From an uncultured Bacteroidaceae bacterium (lineage in GTDB: Bacteria; Bacteroidota; Bacteroidia; Bacteroidales; Bacteroidaceae), in contig CAJOIE010000003.1 in assembly GCA_905234605.1 (NCBI GenBank), positions 62,001-126,000 on the forward strand: 64,000 nt of DNA. The letters run 5' to 3'. A model generated the notes under the pieces. That model did no database searches and was not told the DNA's origin. It saw only the letters and a list, made by a program, of their open reading frames with translations. Position 1 is the first letter of the stretch; each line of letters begins with the position of its first letter. Shown one piece after another: positions 19,732-28,348 of this stretch. The position numbers and the translations under genes were made by a program.

Positions 19732-19896
19732 ATGAAGAAGACATATATCACTCCCGACACTGAGCTTGAGGCTATGGCTGCAGCAACAATCATAGCAGTA
19801 TCCAACCTATCCTTCGATAGCGAAAACGGCACCGGCACAGGCAAACTCATCGAAGAGGATGCCCAAAGCGATGCCCTCGTGAAAGGCATCTGGTAA
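19732..19896 (+). CDS. 54-aa small protein (not in ORF track)
   Basis: MKKTYITPDTELEAMAAATIIAVSNLSFDSENGTGTGKLIEEDAQSDALVKGIW*; followed 24 nt later by a strong terminator. Confidence 0.75.
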   Translation: MKKTYITPDTELEAMAAATIIAVSNLSFDSENGTGTGKLIEEDAQSDALVKGIW

Positions 19897-19920
19897 ACAC
19901 CTCAGCCAACCGACTATACA

Positions 19921-19963
19921 GCATCAGCCCTGCCGCACAACACGGCAGGGCTGATGCTTTTTA
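19921..19963 (+). terminator. Rho-independent terminator after the 54-aa gene
   Basis: 15-bp perfect stem GCATCAGCCCTGCCG / CGGCAGGGCTGATGC followed by TTTTTAT. Confidence 0.92.
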
Positions 19964-19997
19964 TGAATAACCACTGAACCACTGTTCAGCTTCACAA

Positions 19998-20412
19998 CCA
20001 CTATTCCTCTCCGGCCCCACTATCTCCCCTCTGAGCCGGCCTCACAATCACCCCCTCTCCGGCCCAACTTTCTCCCTTCTGAGCCAGCTTCACAATCATC
20101 CTTCCTCTCCGGCCCAACTATCTCTCCTATGAGCCGGCCTCACAATCATCCTTCCTCTCCGGCCCAACTATCTCCCCTCTGAGCCGGCCTCACAACCACC
20201 AGCCTCTCCGGCCCAACTTTCTCCCTTCTGAGCCAGCCTCACAACCACCCCCTCTACGGCCTCACTATCTCCCCTCTGAGCCGGCCTCACAACCACCAGC
20301 CTCTCCGGCCTCACTATCTCCCCTCTGAGCCAGCCTCACAACCATCCTTCCTCTCCGACCCCACTTTCTCCCTTCTGAGCCGGCTTCACAATCATCCGCC
20401 TCTCCGGAGGAA
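19998..20412. repeat. Minisatellite: about 8 tandem copies of a 48-50 bp unit
   Basis: Unit CCTCTCCGGCCCAACTATCTCCCCTCTGAGCCGGCCTCACAATCATCCTT; CTCCGG-equivalent positions at 20011, 20059, 20109, 20159, 20208, 20256, 20305, 20355, 20404. Confidence 0.93.
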
Positions 20413-20492
20413 AGAGGGGAGAAGCACGCCGGCAAGGAACTTGTTCCGAGCAAGTTAACGGTCCTGCTTAAAGCGACCTGATTTGCATTGCT

Positions 20493-20550
20493 TGATTAGG
20501 GCATAGCCTGATTAGGGCATAGCCTGTGATTAGGGCATAGCCTGTGATTA
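20493..20550. repeat. Short tandem repeat GATTAGGGCATAGCCT(GT), 3 full copies plus a partial
   Basis: GATTAGGGCATAGCCT-GATTAGGGCATAGCCTGT-GATTAGGGCATAGCCTGT-GATTAG. Confidence 0.9.
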
Positions 20551-20571
20551 GCACGACTTCGCAGCCAAGTC

Positions 20572-21870
20572 TTACTCGGCGAAGCTGTCGAGCTTGCGGA
20601 GGTAATAGTCGCGCAGGTCGCTCCAACGGTAGTAGGGGTGCCTCACAGGCGGCACAGGCAGCGACATCTCGCGCTCATTGAGGAGAGCCTTGACGAGGAT
20701 GTCGCCCTGCCTGCCGTGGCGAGGGCGATAGAACACGAGCTGTATGTTGCAGGCCATGGGGAAGATGTCGTAGTTGCGCCACACACGGTCCAGCGTGTCG
20801 AGGTCGGCCACCTGTGCGCCTGCCGTGCCGAGCTCCAGGAGAGCGGCAAGAGGCATGACGCAGACCTCATGGCCGAAGCGCAGTGTGGCCTGCGTGGTGG
20901 TGACGGTATCGGCCGTGGCAATGATGTTGCGCAGCAGTGCAGCCTGGCTGAAGGGCATGATGGAGCGCGTCTGCGGTGCAGCACCATAGCTCAGGTACCA
21001 GTCCACGTTCTTGATGCGCCACAAGTCGTAGAGCTCATCGGCGGTGTAGAGCGAGAGCAGGTCGGAGTCGAAGTCGTGGCTCTGCATGTTGTTGGCCACA
21101 TAGAAGAGCTGACGCATGAAGGCTGGCGCATCGACGCTGTCGGCCACCCATCGGGCATCGTTGAAGAGCACCTGCATGAGACGCTCCGGATGGGTGTGGC
21201 GTCGCCGCATGTCCTGCCCTATCTGCCAGCCCTGACGGTTGGCGTCGCTGAGAGCCTGAGGCCACGGAGCGTTGAGGTAATACTGGAAGGCCTCGCTCAC
21301 GTCGTTGTGTATGCGCATCGTGGGGTTGGCCGCCATGAGCTCCTCACACTCGGCCTCCATGGACAGTATGCAGCGAACAACGACGGTGCTGCGGGCATCC
21401 ACTGCCACCCCCTTCCTGCGGAATATCTCGGGAAAATGCTCTGCCATGCGCCGCCCTATGCCATGATGCTGACGCTCGCCCACGGTAGTGAGGTCGCCCA
21501 GACGCTTCAGCGTCGTGGGGTAGAAGGCCTGCAGCTGCCGCAGTGCCTGCCGCCCGCGCTCGGTGAGCTTGCCCTGCGCCTCAGCCTTGGCCAGCACACC
21601 CATGGGACGCGAGTACTCGCCGTCGCCCAGAAGCCAGCGGGCACCATGACGGCCATAGTGGGAGAGATAGAACGGCTCGTAGCCCTTGGGAGCAGGCGTG
21701 AGCTGCGCGGTGGCCGGATGGCGGTCGTAGTCGAGATGGTTGCTACCGGCGAGGAAGGGGTTGGCAGCTATCTCCTCGCGTGCCGTGCTCTGGGCATAGA
21801 CGTTGAGAGTTGCGGCAATGACGGCGCACACGGCAATGCATCTGCGCCTAAGGGGAACTGGGTGTCTCAT
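20572..21870 (-). CDS. Histidine-type phosphatase (histidine acid phosphatase/MINPP-like), secreted
   Basis: YLSHYGRHGARW (RHGxR) and RFGHE motifs; signal peptide. Confidence 0.87.
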   Translation of the reverse strand: MRHPVPLRRRCIAVCAVIAATLNVYAQSTAREEIAANPFLAGSNHLDYDRHPATAQLTPAPKGYEPFYLSHYGRHGARWLLGDGEYSRPMGVLAKAEAQGKLTERGRQALRQLQAFYPTTLKRLGDLTTVGERQHHGIGRRMAEHFPEIFRRKGVAVDARSTVVVRCILSMEAECEELMAANPTMRIHNDVSEAFQYYLNAPWPQALSDANRQGWQIGQDMRRRHTHPERLMQVLFNDARWVADSVDAPAFMRQLFYVANNMQSHDFDSDLLSLYTADELYDLWRIKNVDWYLSYGAAPQTRSIMPFSQAALLRNIIATADTVTTTQATLRFGHEVCVMPLAALLELGTAGAQVADLDTLDRVWRNYDIFPMACNIQLVFYRPRHGRQGDILVKALLNEREMSLPVPPVRHPYYRWSDLRDYYLRKLDSFAE

Positions 21871-21916
21871 AGCTTGATGGTTTAAGGGGACAGAGGACCT
21901 TTCGCCTCCAATTGTT

Positions 21917-21976
21917 TCCTATCTATTCCTATACTCTCCTATAGTCTCCTCTTTACTCCTATACTCTCCTATTCCT
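21917..21976. repeat. Low-complexity TCCTATACTC/TCCTAT repeat tract between genes
   Basis: CCTATCTATTCCTATACTCTCCTATAGTCTCCTCTTTACTCCTATACTCTCCTATTCCTAC. Confidence 0.8.
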
Positions 21977-22826
21977 ACTTCACCACATGAGTGCCAAGTA
22001 TGTAGGACTTCTCGAGGTTGGCCATAGCCCCCATGTGGTCGGTCTTAGCCGAGATGTCGTCAAGGTGGTTGACCACCTCTGCCTCGGGCGTGCATGGCAC
22101 TACCGGCGAGCCATACTCCAAGCGTCCGTGGTGAGCCAGGATGCAGTGCACGATACGCTTCACCTCGACAGGCTCCACGTCACGCCGCTCCAGCTCGGAG
22201 TGCAGCTTGTGGGCACCTATATATATATGTCCCAACAGGAACTTATCCTCCTGCGGCTCGCCGGCACGGTTGTACTCATACACCTTGCCATAGTCGTGGA
22301 AGAGTATTGCCAGAATGCATCGCTCAGGCTTCACGTCGGCCGGCAGCGAGGGGTATATGGCGAGGAACATCTGCAACATCTGGTGCGTGTGGTTGAGCAG
22401 GCCTCCAGGGAAGGCATGGTGCACCGATGTGGCTGCCGGATACTCGCTATATGGCGGATAGAGCTTCGCGCCGAAGTCGGCAATGATGTCCTTCAGGGCC
22501 TGGTCCGTGCACAACTCAAGCAAGCCGGCGATGGTGGCGTCCCACACCTGCCGCTCAATGGGATGTGGCACGAGGGCATACAGCGGGTGGTCGGGCGTCA
22601 ACGGCGGTCCCATGACTATTTCGGATGCCGAGCATGAGCGCTTGCCCTGCTGGTCGCGTATGCTGATGAACGACACCACCTCGCCCTGCTGAGGCTGTTG
22701 CTGTGGCGCGAGGTCCCATACGGTTATGCTGAAGGCTCCCTCCTGACTGGCCACCTTGAGCACGGCATAGGGAGCGTTGGTCTTGGTCACGGCATTGGCC
22801 CGCGATGTTACTACGTATTGCGTCAT
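21975..22826 (-). CDS. OB-fold + HD domain 3'-5' exoribonuclease, YhaM-like
   Basis: N-terminal OB-like region; HHAFPGGLLNHTHQML ... ILFHDYGKVYEYN ... HCILAHHGRLEYGSPVVPCTPEA. Confidence 0.87.
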   Translation of the reverse strand: MTQYVVTSRANAVTKTNAPYAVLKVASQEGAFSITVWDLAPQQQPQQGEVVSFISIRDQQGKRSCSASEIVMGPPLTPDHPLYALVPHPIERQVWDATIAGLLELCTDQALKDIIADFGAKLYPPYSEYPAATSVHHAFPGGLLNHTHQMLQMFLAIYPSLPADVKPERCILAILFHDYGKVYEYNRAGEPQEDKFLLGHIYIGAHKLHSELERRDVEPVEVKRIVHCILAHHGRLEYGSPVVPCTPEAEVVNHLDDISAKTDHMGAMANLEKSYILGTHVVK

Positions 22827-23605
22827 GCGGTGTGAATATTGAAGCGTAGGGCTGTGGCGTCGAAGCCGACGTCACGAGTGGAGAAGAAGCGGGCAAGTGT
22901 GCCGTCGGCAGCCAGCGCGGCAGTGCTGCCCTCGATGAGCCCCTGCCGGCCTGGCTCCATGAGCCACAGGCGGTCGGCCACCTGAAGGGCTATCTCAATG
23001 TCGTGGGTGGAGAGCAGCACCGTGAGCTGCCTTTCGCGCGAGAGGCGGCGCAACAGGAGCATCATCTCCACCTTCGATGGGAAGTCGAGGAAGGCAGTAG
23101 GCTCGTCGAGCAGTATTATGGGTGTCTGCTGAGCCAGTGCCTTGGCTATCATCACCTTCTGCCGCTCGCCGTCGGAGAGCGTGTCCATGTGCCGGTCGGC
23201 CAGGCTTGCTATGCCCACCTGCTCTATGGCCTGCTGCACTGCGGCATGGTCGTCGGCATGCAGCGTGCCCCAGAAACCGGTATATGGGCTTCGCCCCATG
23301 GCCACCATCTCATGCACGCGCATGCCACGCAGGTTGGGTCGCTCCGTGAGCACCACGCCAATGATGCGGGCCAGCTCACGCGGAGTGTAGGCTGCCACGT
23401 CGCGGTCGCCAAGCATCATGTGTCCGCCCACTGGTGGCTGAAAAGCCGAGAGCGTGCGCAGTAGCGTGCTCTTGCCGGCACCGTTGGGTCCCATCAGGCA
23501 CGTCAGCTGCGCAGGGACGAGCGTAGCGTTGACATGCTCCGACACAATGTGGTGCTCCTTGTGCTGCGTGTAGCCCGTGGCGAGGTCCTGAAGGCTGTAT
23601 GTCAT
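22823..23605 (-). CDS. ABC transporter ATP-binding protein (iron-siderophore/cobalamin FecE/BtuD type)
   Basis: GPNGAGKSTLL Walker A, LSDGERQKVMIAKALAQ, IILLDEPTAFLDF; 4-nt overlap with downstream gene. Confidence 0.92.
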   Translation of the reverse strand: MTYSLQDLATGYTQHKEHHIVSEHVNATLVPAQLTCLMGPNGAGKSTLLRTLSAFQPPVGGHMMLGDRDVAAYTPRELARIIGVVLTERPNLRGMRVHEMVAMGRSPYTGFWGTLHADDHAAVQQAIEQVGIASLADRHMDTLSDGERQKVMIAKALAQQTPIILLDEPTAFLDFPSKVEMMLLLRRLSRERQLTVLLSTHDIEIALQVADRLWLMEPGRQGLIEGSTAALAADGTLARFFSTRDVGFDATALRFNIHTA

Positions 23606-23612
23606 GGCCGGT

Positions 23613-25289
23613 TCACTCTATGGTATGGCAGTAGGTGATGCCAGCCTTGTCGTAGAGACGCAGCATGTGGTTGAGACGCTGGCGGAAGTCGTCGTAGTCC
23701 TTGGCCTCGGCCGGTGTCCACTGCACCTCGCTGATGGCATCGAGCCGCGGCAGAAGCATGTAGAACACGTGCTCGGGATATGCCACATACTCGCCCCAGA
23801 GGTTCACCTGCGGGCCGAGAATGTAGGGCTGTTCGTCGGCCGTGAGTGCCTCCGGCACAGGCTCCAGCGAGTAGACCTTGCTGCACGGCACATAGCCGCC
23901 GATGCCAAGGGGAGCACCCCAATGGCTGCGCGTCTGGTAGTAGTCGATATAGCAGTAGTCAGTGGGCGACATGATGACACGATGGTGCTGCCGTGCAGCC
24001 TCGATGCCTCCGTTCATACCCCGCCACGACATCACGATGGCATTCTCCGTGAGGCCGCCCTCGAGGGTCTCGTCCCAGCCTATGATGACACGTCCGCGTC
24101 CGGCAAGAAACTGCTCCATCTGGCTGTTGATGTATGTCTGTAGCTGTGCCTCGACGGTGCGTCCCTCCTGTGCGGTAATGCCCAGTTGCCGCCCCTTGGC
24201 CTGGCACTTGGCGCAGTTCTTCCAGCGCACCTTGGGACATTCGTCGCCACCTATATGTATATAAGGTGAGGGGAACACGTCGCAGATCTCGCCGAGCACC
24301 GTGCGCAGGAAGGTGAGCACATCATCGTTGCCGGCGCAGAGCACATCGTCGGATATGCCCCAACGCTCCATCACCTGATAAGGGCCGCCTGTGCAGCCCA
24401 GCTCGGGGAACACGTGCAAGGCCGACATCATGTGCCCTGGGAGGTCAATCTCAGGAATGATGTTGATGTAGCGTTGTGCAGCATAGTTGACCACCTCGCG
24501 GCATTCCTCCTGCGTGTAGAAGCCTCCGTGGGGCACGCCGTCGTAGATGCTGGAGTTGGTGCCGAGCACCGTCTGTCGGCGCACGCTACCCTCGCGTGCC
24601 AGACGCGGATAGGCCTTGACCTCGAAACGCCAGCCCTGGTCGTCGGTGATGTGCCAGTGCAGCTGGTTGCATCCGTGCATAGCCATCAGGTCTATGTACT
24701 GCTTGATGACATCGATGCCGAAGTAGTGGCGGGCGGTGTCGAAATGCACACCTCGGTAGCCGAAGCGCGGCACGTCGGTGACAGTAGCATACGGACATTC
24801 CACTGCCTGCCATGCCGTCTGGCTGTCGGCAATAGGCAAGCTCTTGCGCAGTGTCTGCGCGGCACGGAAGAGCCCTTCGGCCGTTGCGGCCGTGAGACGG
24901 ATGCCCTCCTTGCCCACACTGATGGCATAGCGACTCTGCTCCGCGCCATCGGGTGCCTCGGCCACAGGGGCGGCTTTCCTGCGTGCCTTGCCCTTGGCGG
25001 CACCTTTGGGCACAAGAGCCAGCGTCACGGCAGCATGGCGGTCGTCAGGAGCCAGGGTCAGCGTCAGGCCTGCGGCATCGCTCACCCACTGCCGCAGCCA
25101 CATTGCCGTGCGTGCCACTTCAGGGTTGGCGGCATCGTAGGCTATGGTCATGCCCGAGCTGAGAGTGAAGCACTTGGTGGTATCGGTCTGCACGCTCTGC
25201 GGCAGGGGCACCACACGATAGTCTGCACGCTGTGCCGACGTGCCTGTGCACAGCATGATGAGCAACAATGAAGATATCAACTTGTTCAT
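23613..25289 (-). CDS. Beta-N-acetylhexosaminidase, GH20, secreted
   Basis: GYRGVHFDTARHYF, HWHITDDQGWR, IHIGGDECPK catalytic motif. Confidence 0.95.
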   Translation of the reverse strand: MNKLISSLLLIMLCTGTSAQRADYRVVPLPQSVQTDTTKCFTLSSGMTIAYDAANPEVARTAMWLRQWVSDAAGLTLTLAPDDRHAAVTLALVPKGAAKGKARRKAAPVAEAPDGAEQSRYAISVGKEGIRLTAATAEGLFRAAQTLRKSLPIADSQTAWQAVECPYATVTDVPRFGYRGVHFDTARHYFGIDVIKQYIDLMAMHGCNQLHWHITDDQGWRFEVKAYPRLAREGSVRRQTVLGTNSSIYDGVPHGGFYTQEECREVVNYAAQRYINIIPEIDLPGHMMSALHVFPELGCTGGPYQVMERWGISDDVLCAGNDDVLTFLRTVLGEICDVFPSPYIHIGGDECPKVRWKNCAKCQAKGRQLGITAQEGRTVEAQLQTYINSQMEQFLAGRGRVIIGWDETLEGGLTENAIVMSWRGMNGGIEAARQHHRVIMSPTDYCYIDYYQTRSHWGAPLGIGGYVPCSKVYSLEPVPEALTADEQPYILGPQVNLWGEYVAYPEHVFYMLLPRLDAISEVQWTPAEAKDYDDFRQRLNHMLRLYDKAGITYCHTIE

Positions 25290-25312
25290 AGCTACAGAAG
25301 GAAGTGGTCTGT

Positions 25313-26041
25313 TTACATCTCAATGACATTGTCGTAGGGCACAGCATTGCCGCCAATAGGCGACGTGCACTTGCCTGCGAAGTGGGAGAGCTGGAAGAAG
25401 GTCACCATGAGCAGGAATTGTGCCACCACCTCGGCAAAGATGATACCCACGCAGCAAGCGCAGTAGCCAAGGATGAGCACACCCACGTAAACCAGCAGCG
25501 TCAGCAGCAGTTCCCAGAAATGGCCTGCCGTGAGAGCCCACGAGTGCTTGAAAGCCTCGGCAAACGAGGCCTTCTCCACCACCACAAGATATGGCGCGTA
25601 CATCAGGCGCACACCAAGTATGATGCCCGGCAACAGGCACGCCATCAAGCCGACACTGATTATTATGCCCAAAGCTATTCCGACAACGATGAATGTGGCC
25701 AACTGCATGATGTCGCAGCGCAGCACATCGCCGAAAGACTCGTAGGGACGCCCCGTCTGCACTGCGTTGGCATACATGCGAACACATACGAAGCTGAGAT
25801 ACATCTTCAGCAATACCGCCACCATAAACCACGGGCTCAAGGTGATGGCCTCCGAATAGGCTTCCATCACCGAGGATGGGTCGTCTGCAGAAGCTATTTC
25901 GGCCAGTGCGCCATTGTCCACACTGATGCCGAAACCTGAGGATATGCTCTCAACTATTGTGAGCACCACGAAGATGGGCCAATACTTCACCGAAAGTTCC
26001 CAGGCCCGTGAGAGCAATTCGCCTACGCTTAGAGTTTTCAT
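25313..26041 (-). CDS. Multi-pass membrane protein (DUF975/GDPD-membrane-domain-like)
   Basis: MKTLSVGELLSRAWELSVKYW...; 5-6 hydrophobic segments; PGIILGVRLMYAPYLVV. Confidence 0.75.
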   Translation of the reverse strand: MKTLSVGELLSRAWELSVKYWPIFVVLTIVESISSGFGISVDNGALAEIASADDPSSVMEAYSEAITLSPWFMVAVLLKMYLSFVCVRMYANAVQTGRPYESFGDVLRCDIMQLATFIVVGIALGIIISVGLMACLLPGIILGVRLMYAPYLVVVEKASFAEAFKHSWALTAGHFWELLLTLLVYVGVLILGYCACCVGIIFAEVVAQFLLMVTFFQLSHFAGKCTSPIGGNAVPYDNVIEM

Positions 26042-26066
26042 TTCCTTATTAGAATTAGTGTTATGG

Positions 26067-26363
26067 TTATACTGACAATATGTTACGCACCACACCCCAT
26101 GCAAGCAATAGTGCCACACCGGCAAATGCCGCCCCGGGAGTCACCTCGCGCCGCCACAGCCAGTAGGCCGCCGCCACGGGCACGCCCACCATCAGGGCAG
26201 GGTTGAGCCAGAAGGCCTCGCCCACATGGCCATGCAGCAATGCTACCGCCATGCGCTGTGCGCCGCACAGCGGACAGTTCAGACCTGTGAGCCAGTGAAA
26301 GGGACAGATGAGCATGGCGAGGAAGTGTGATGAGTGGAATGGTGAAGTGTGGACAACAGACAA
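26067..26363 (-). CDS. DUF2752 domain membrane protein
   Basis: CPFHWLTGLNCPLCGAQRMAVALLHGHVGEAFWLNPALM. Confidence 0.82.
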   Translation of the reverse strand: MSVVHTSPFHSSHFLAMLICPFHWLTGLNCPLCGAQRMAVALLHGHVGEAFWLNPALMVGVPVAAAYWLWRREVTPGAAFAGVALLLAWGVVRNILSV

Positions 26364-26391
26364 TGTGCACAGAGTGGCGGAAGTGACCCTG

Positions 26392-27102
26392 TCAGCCTGC
26401 GAAAGGCAATACTGCGAGCTGTGCCGGCATGGCTGTGAGGAACAGGCGTGTCACCTCGAAGGAGTGGTCGGCCACACTGTCCCAGAAGTTGAAGTACTGG
26501 TCTATGTGGTTGTCTGCCCCCGGACTGTCGCTTATTACCCGGAAGCTCACGAAGGGCACCTGCCGCAGAAAGCACGTGTGAGCTATGGCTGCACTCTCCA
26601 TGTCCACAGCCTTCACGTCGGGCCACGATGCCACTATGGCGTCGCGCTGCTGCGCCGTTGTCACGAACTGGTCGCCGGTGCATATCAGCCCTGCCATGAT
26701 GCGGCTGTCGGCATGTAGCGAGGTGGCTATCTCCACCAGCTGCTCGTCGCAGCGGAAGCGTGCCGGCAGGCCTTGCATCTGTCCGGGCTCACAGCCAGGG
26801 ATGCTCACGTCGTGGTATGCCGTGGCAGAGCTCACCACCACATCCATCACCGACATGCCTGCCACTCCGCCGGCACAGCCTGTGGACACTATGCAATCTG
26901 GAGCATAGAGGTCTATGAGTGCCGCTGCCCCGAGAGCTGCGTTCACCTTGCCCATGCCCGACTGCATGAGCACGAGGGTGTTGTCGCCCACACTGCCTAT
27001 GTCGAAGCTGTAGCCCCGATGGTTTTCTGTGAGACCGTTGTTGAGGAGTGCCGTGAGCTGGCTGTGCTCCTTGGCCATTGCCGAGATAACGCCTATTGTC
27101 AT
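26392..27102 (-). CDS. mtnN: 5'-methylthioadenosine/S-adenosylhomocysteine nucleosidase
   Basis: MTIGVISAMAKEHSQL; STGCAGGV; VDMESAAIAHTC; FRVISDSPG. Confidence 0.9.
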   Translation of the reverse strand: MTIGVISAMAKEHSQLTALLNNGLTENHRGYSFDIGSVGDNTLVLMQSGMGKVNAALGAAALIDLYAPDCIVSTGCAGGVAGMSVMDVVVSSATAYHDVSIPGCEPGQMQGLPARFRCDEQLVEIATSLHADSRIMAGLICTGDQFVTTAQQRDAIVASWPDVKAVDMESAAIAHTCFLRQVPFVSFRVISDSPGADNHIDQYFNFWDSVADHSFEVTRLFLTAMPAQLAVLPFAG

Positions 27103-27129
27103 GGTGGTGATGATTATGTCTGTTGCCCA

Positions 27130-27137
27130 CAAAGATA
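27130..27137 (-). promoter_or_regulatory. -7 box TATCTTTG upstream of mtnN
   Basis: CAAAGATA on + strand, about 28 nt upstream of start 27102. Confidence 0.6.
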
Positions 27138-27210
27138 GGTGTTCCACAGCCTCAGGCAAAGCATTTGCCGCAAAAAGGCGGCTCAGCCAGGGCCATAGGC
27201 GGCGCAACGA

Positions 27211-27256
27211 AGAGGGCTACACCCTCGGCCTTGCGGTCGGAAGGATGTAGCCCTTT
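27211..27256 (-). terminator. Hairpin downstream of the outer-membrane protein gene
   Basis: AGGGCTACA...TGTAGCCCT inverted repeat. Confidence 0.65.
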
Positions 27257-27303
27257 GCTTGTTCAGCTTACGCTAAACGTGATGTCGCTGTGTACGCTCC
27301 GGT

Positions 27304-27819
27304 TTAGAAGGTGTAGTACACACCGAAGGTCAGAGCATTCTCGTTGGCATTGAGGGCGAAACGGTTAAGACCGTCGCGGTGCTGGTAGCCAAGATAGCCG
27401 AGCTGAGAGATGATGCTCACGTTGTCGCTGAGGTTGATAGCGACGCCTGGACGGAGGCCAACATGCCACACCGTTTCGGCATCCTCACCGCTGGGCTTGT
27501 GGCTGCCGATGCCGAAGCCGCCATCGACGAAGAAGCTGGCGATGCCCGACTTGAAGTAGGTGTAGCGGGCGAAAGGAGCGACGGTCATATCGGTGTAGTC
27601 GCCGGCTGCCTTGTTGGCAAGCTTCAAGCCGAGCTCAATGCCAAGGCTCAAGTTCTCATCGAGGTTGTAGCCTACCTGAGGAGCGATGTTGAAGGTGGTA
27701 CTGGCATCGCCAACCTTGGGCTCCTCGTAGTTGAAACCGAGGCCACCGCCAATCCATACCTGTGCGTTTGCTGTGAGAGAGGCCACTGCCATAGCGGCCA
27801 CAAGAAGCATCTTCTTCAT
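27304..27819 (-). CDS. Outer membrane beta-barrel protein (porin-family)
   Basis: MKKMLLVAAMAVASLTANAQ signal; GGGLGFNYEE..., ends ALTFGVYYTF (terminal Phe). Confidence 0.88.
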   Translation of the reverse strand: MKKMLLVAAMAVASLTANAQVWIGGGLGFNYEEPKVGDASTTFNIAPQVGYNLDENLSLGIELGLKLANKAAGDYTDMTVAPFARYTYFKSGIASFFVDGGFGIGSHKPSGEDAETVWHVGLRPGVAINLSDNVSIISQLGYLGYQHRDGLNRFALNANENALTFGVYYTF

Positions 27820-27902
27820 AATTGTTATCACTATTTTTACCATTCCTACTCTATTAAGGGTTTTCGGAGTCTCCCTTCGAGTGCTCTCTTCCGAAAGCGA
27901 TG

Positions 27903-27910
27903 CAAAGGTA
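27903..27910 (-). promoter_or_regulatory. -7 box TACCTTTG upstream of OM barrel gene
   Basis: CAAAGGTA on + strand, about 84 nt upstream of start 27819. Confidence 0.6.
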
Positions 27911-28348
27911 AGGCTGTTGGCTTGTAATGCGCAAATATTTATGCCCTACAGCATAGCCTTCCCTACCTTTTGCACACTTTTGATGCCCTCAGTGGTCTTC
28001 TGTCATGCTCTCACCAGAGTGCTATCGTGTCCGCTCATTGCGACATTACTGCCATGGGCGGGAGTTGCGGCGGCTCGTGGATTATGCTGTGCCGCGACAA
28101 AAAACGCGCACAACGCATCGGCCATGACGATTATCTCCGTACTTTTGTGTCTCACACTCAGCATGCCGGCCAACTGTTGCCTGTAAGCATGTCACCTGTT
28201 GCCATCAAGCAAGTTGTCAGACACTTGCAAGCAGGCATAAGTGGCCTTGCATCATGGTCGAAGCCGCGAGCACACGCTGCATTGACGCTCTCCGCGAGGC
28301 TGCCGCGCAGGTTGCGGCGATGCCGGATGGCTGCAATCACACTCTGCT

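Noticed and set aside
19998-20412. CRISPR array
   Set aside because: Whole 48-50 bp units are repeated with no unique spacers, and no cas genes are in the window.
20265-20453. 62-aa minus ORF with repeated EAGSEGRKWGRRGR
   Set aside because: Product of reading through the minisatellite; unit lengths of 48-50 bp break frame, so it is not a repeat protein.
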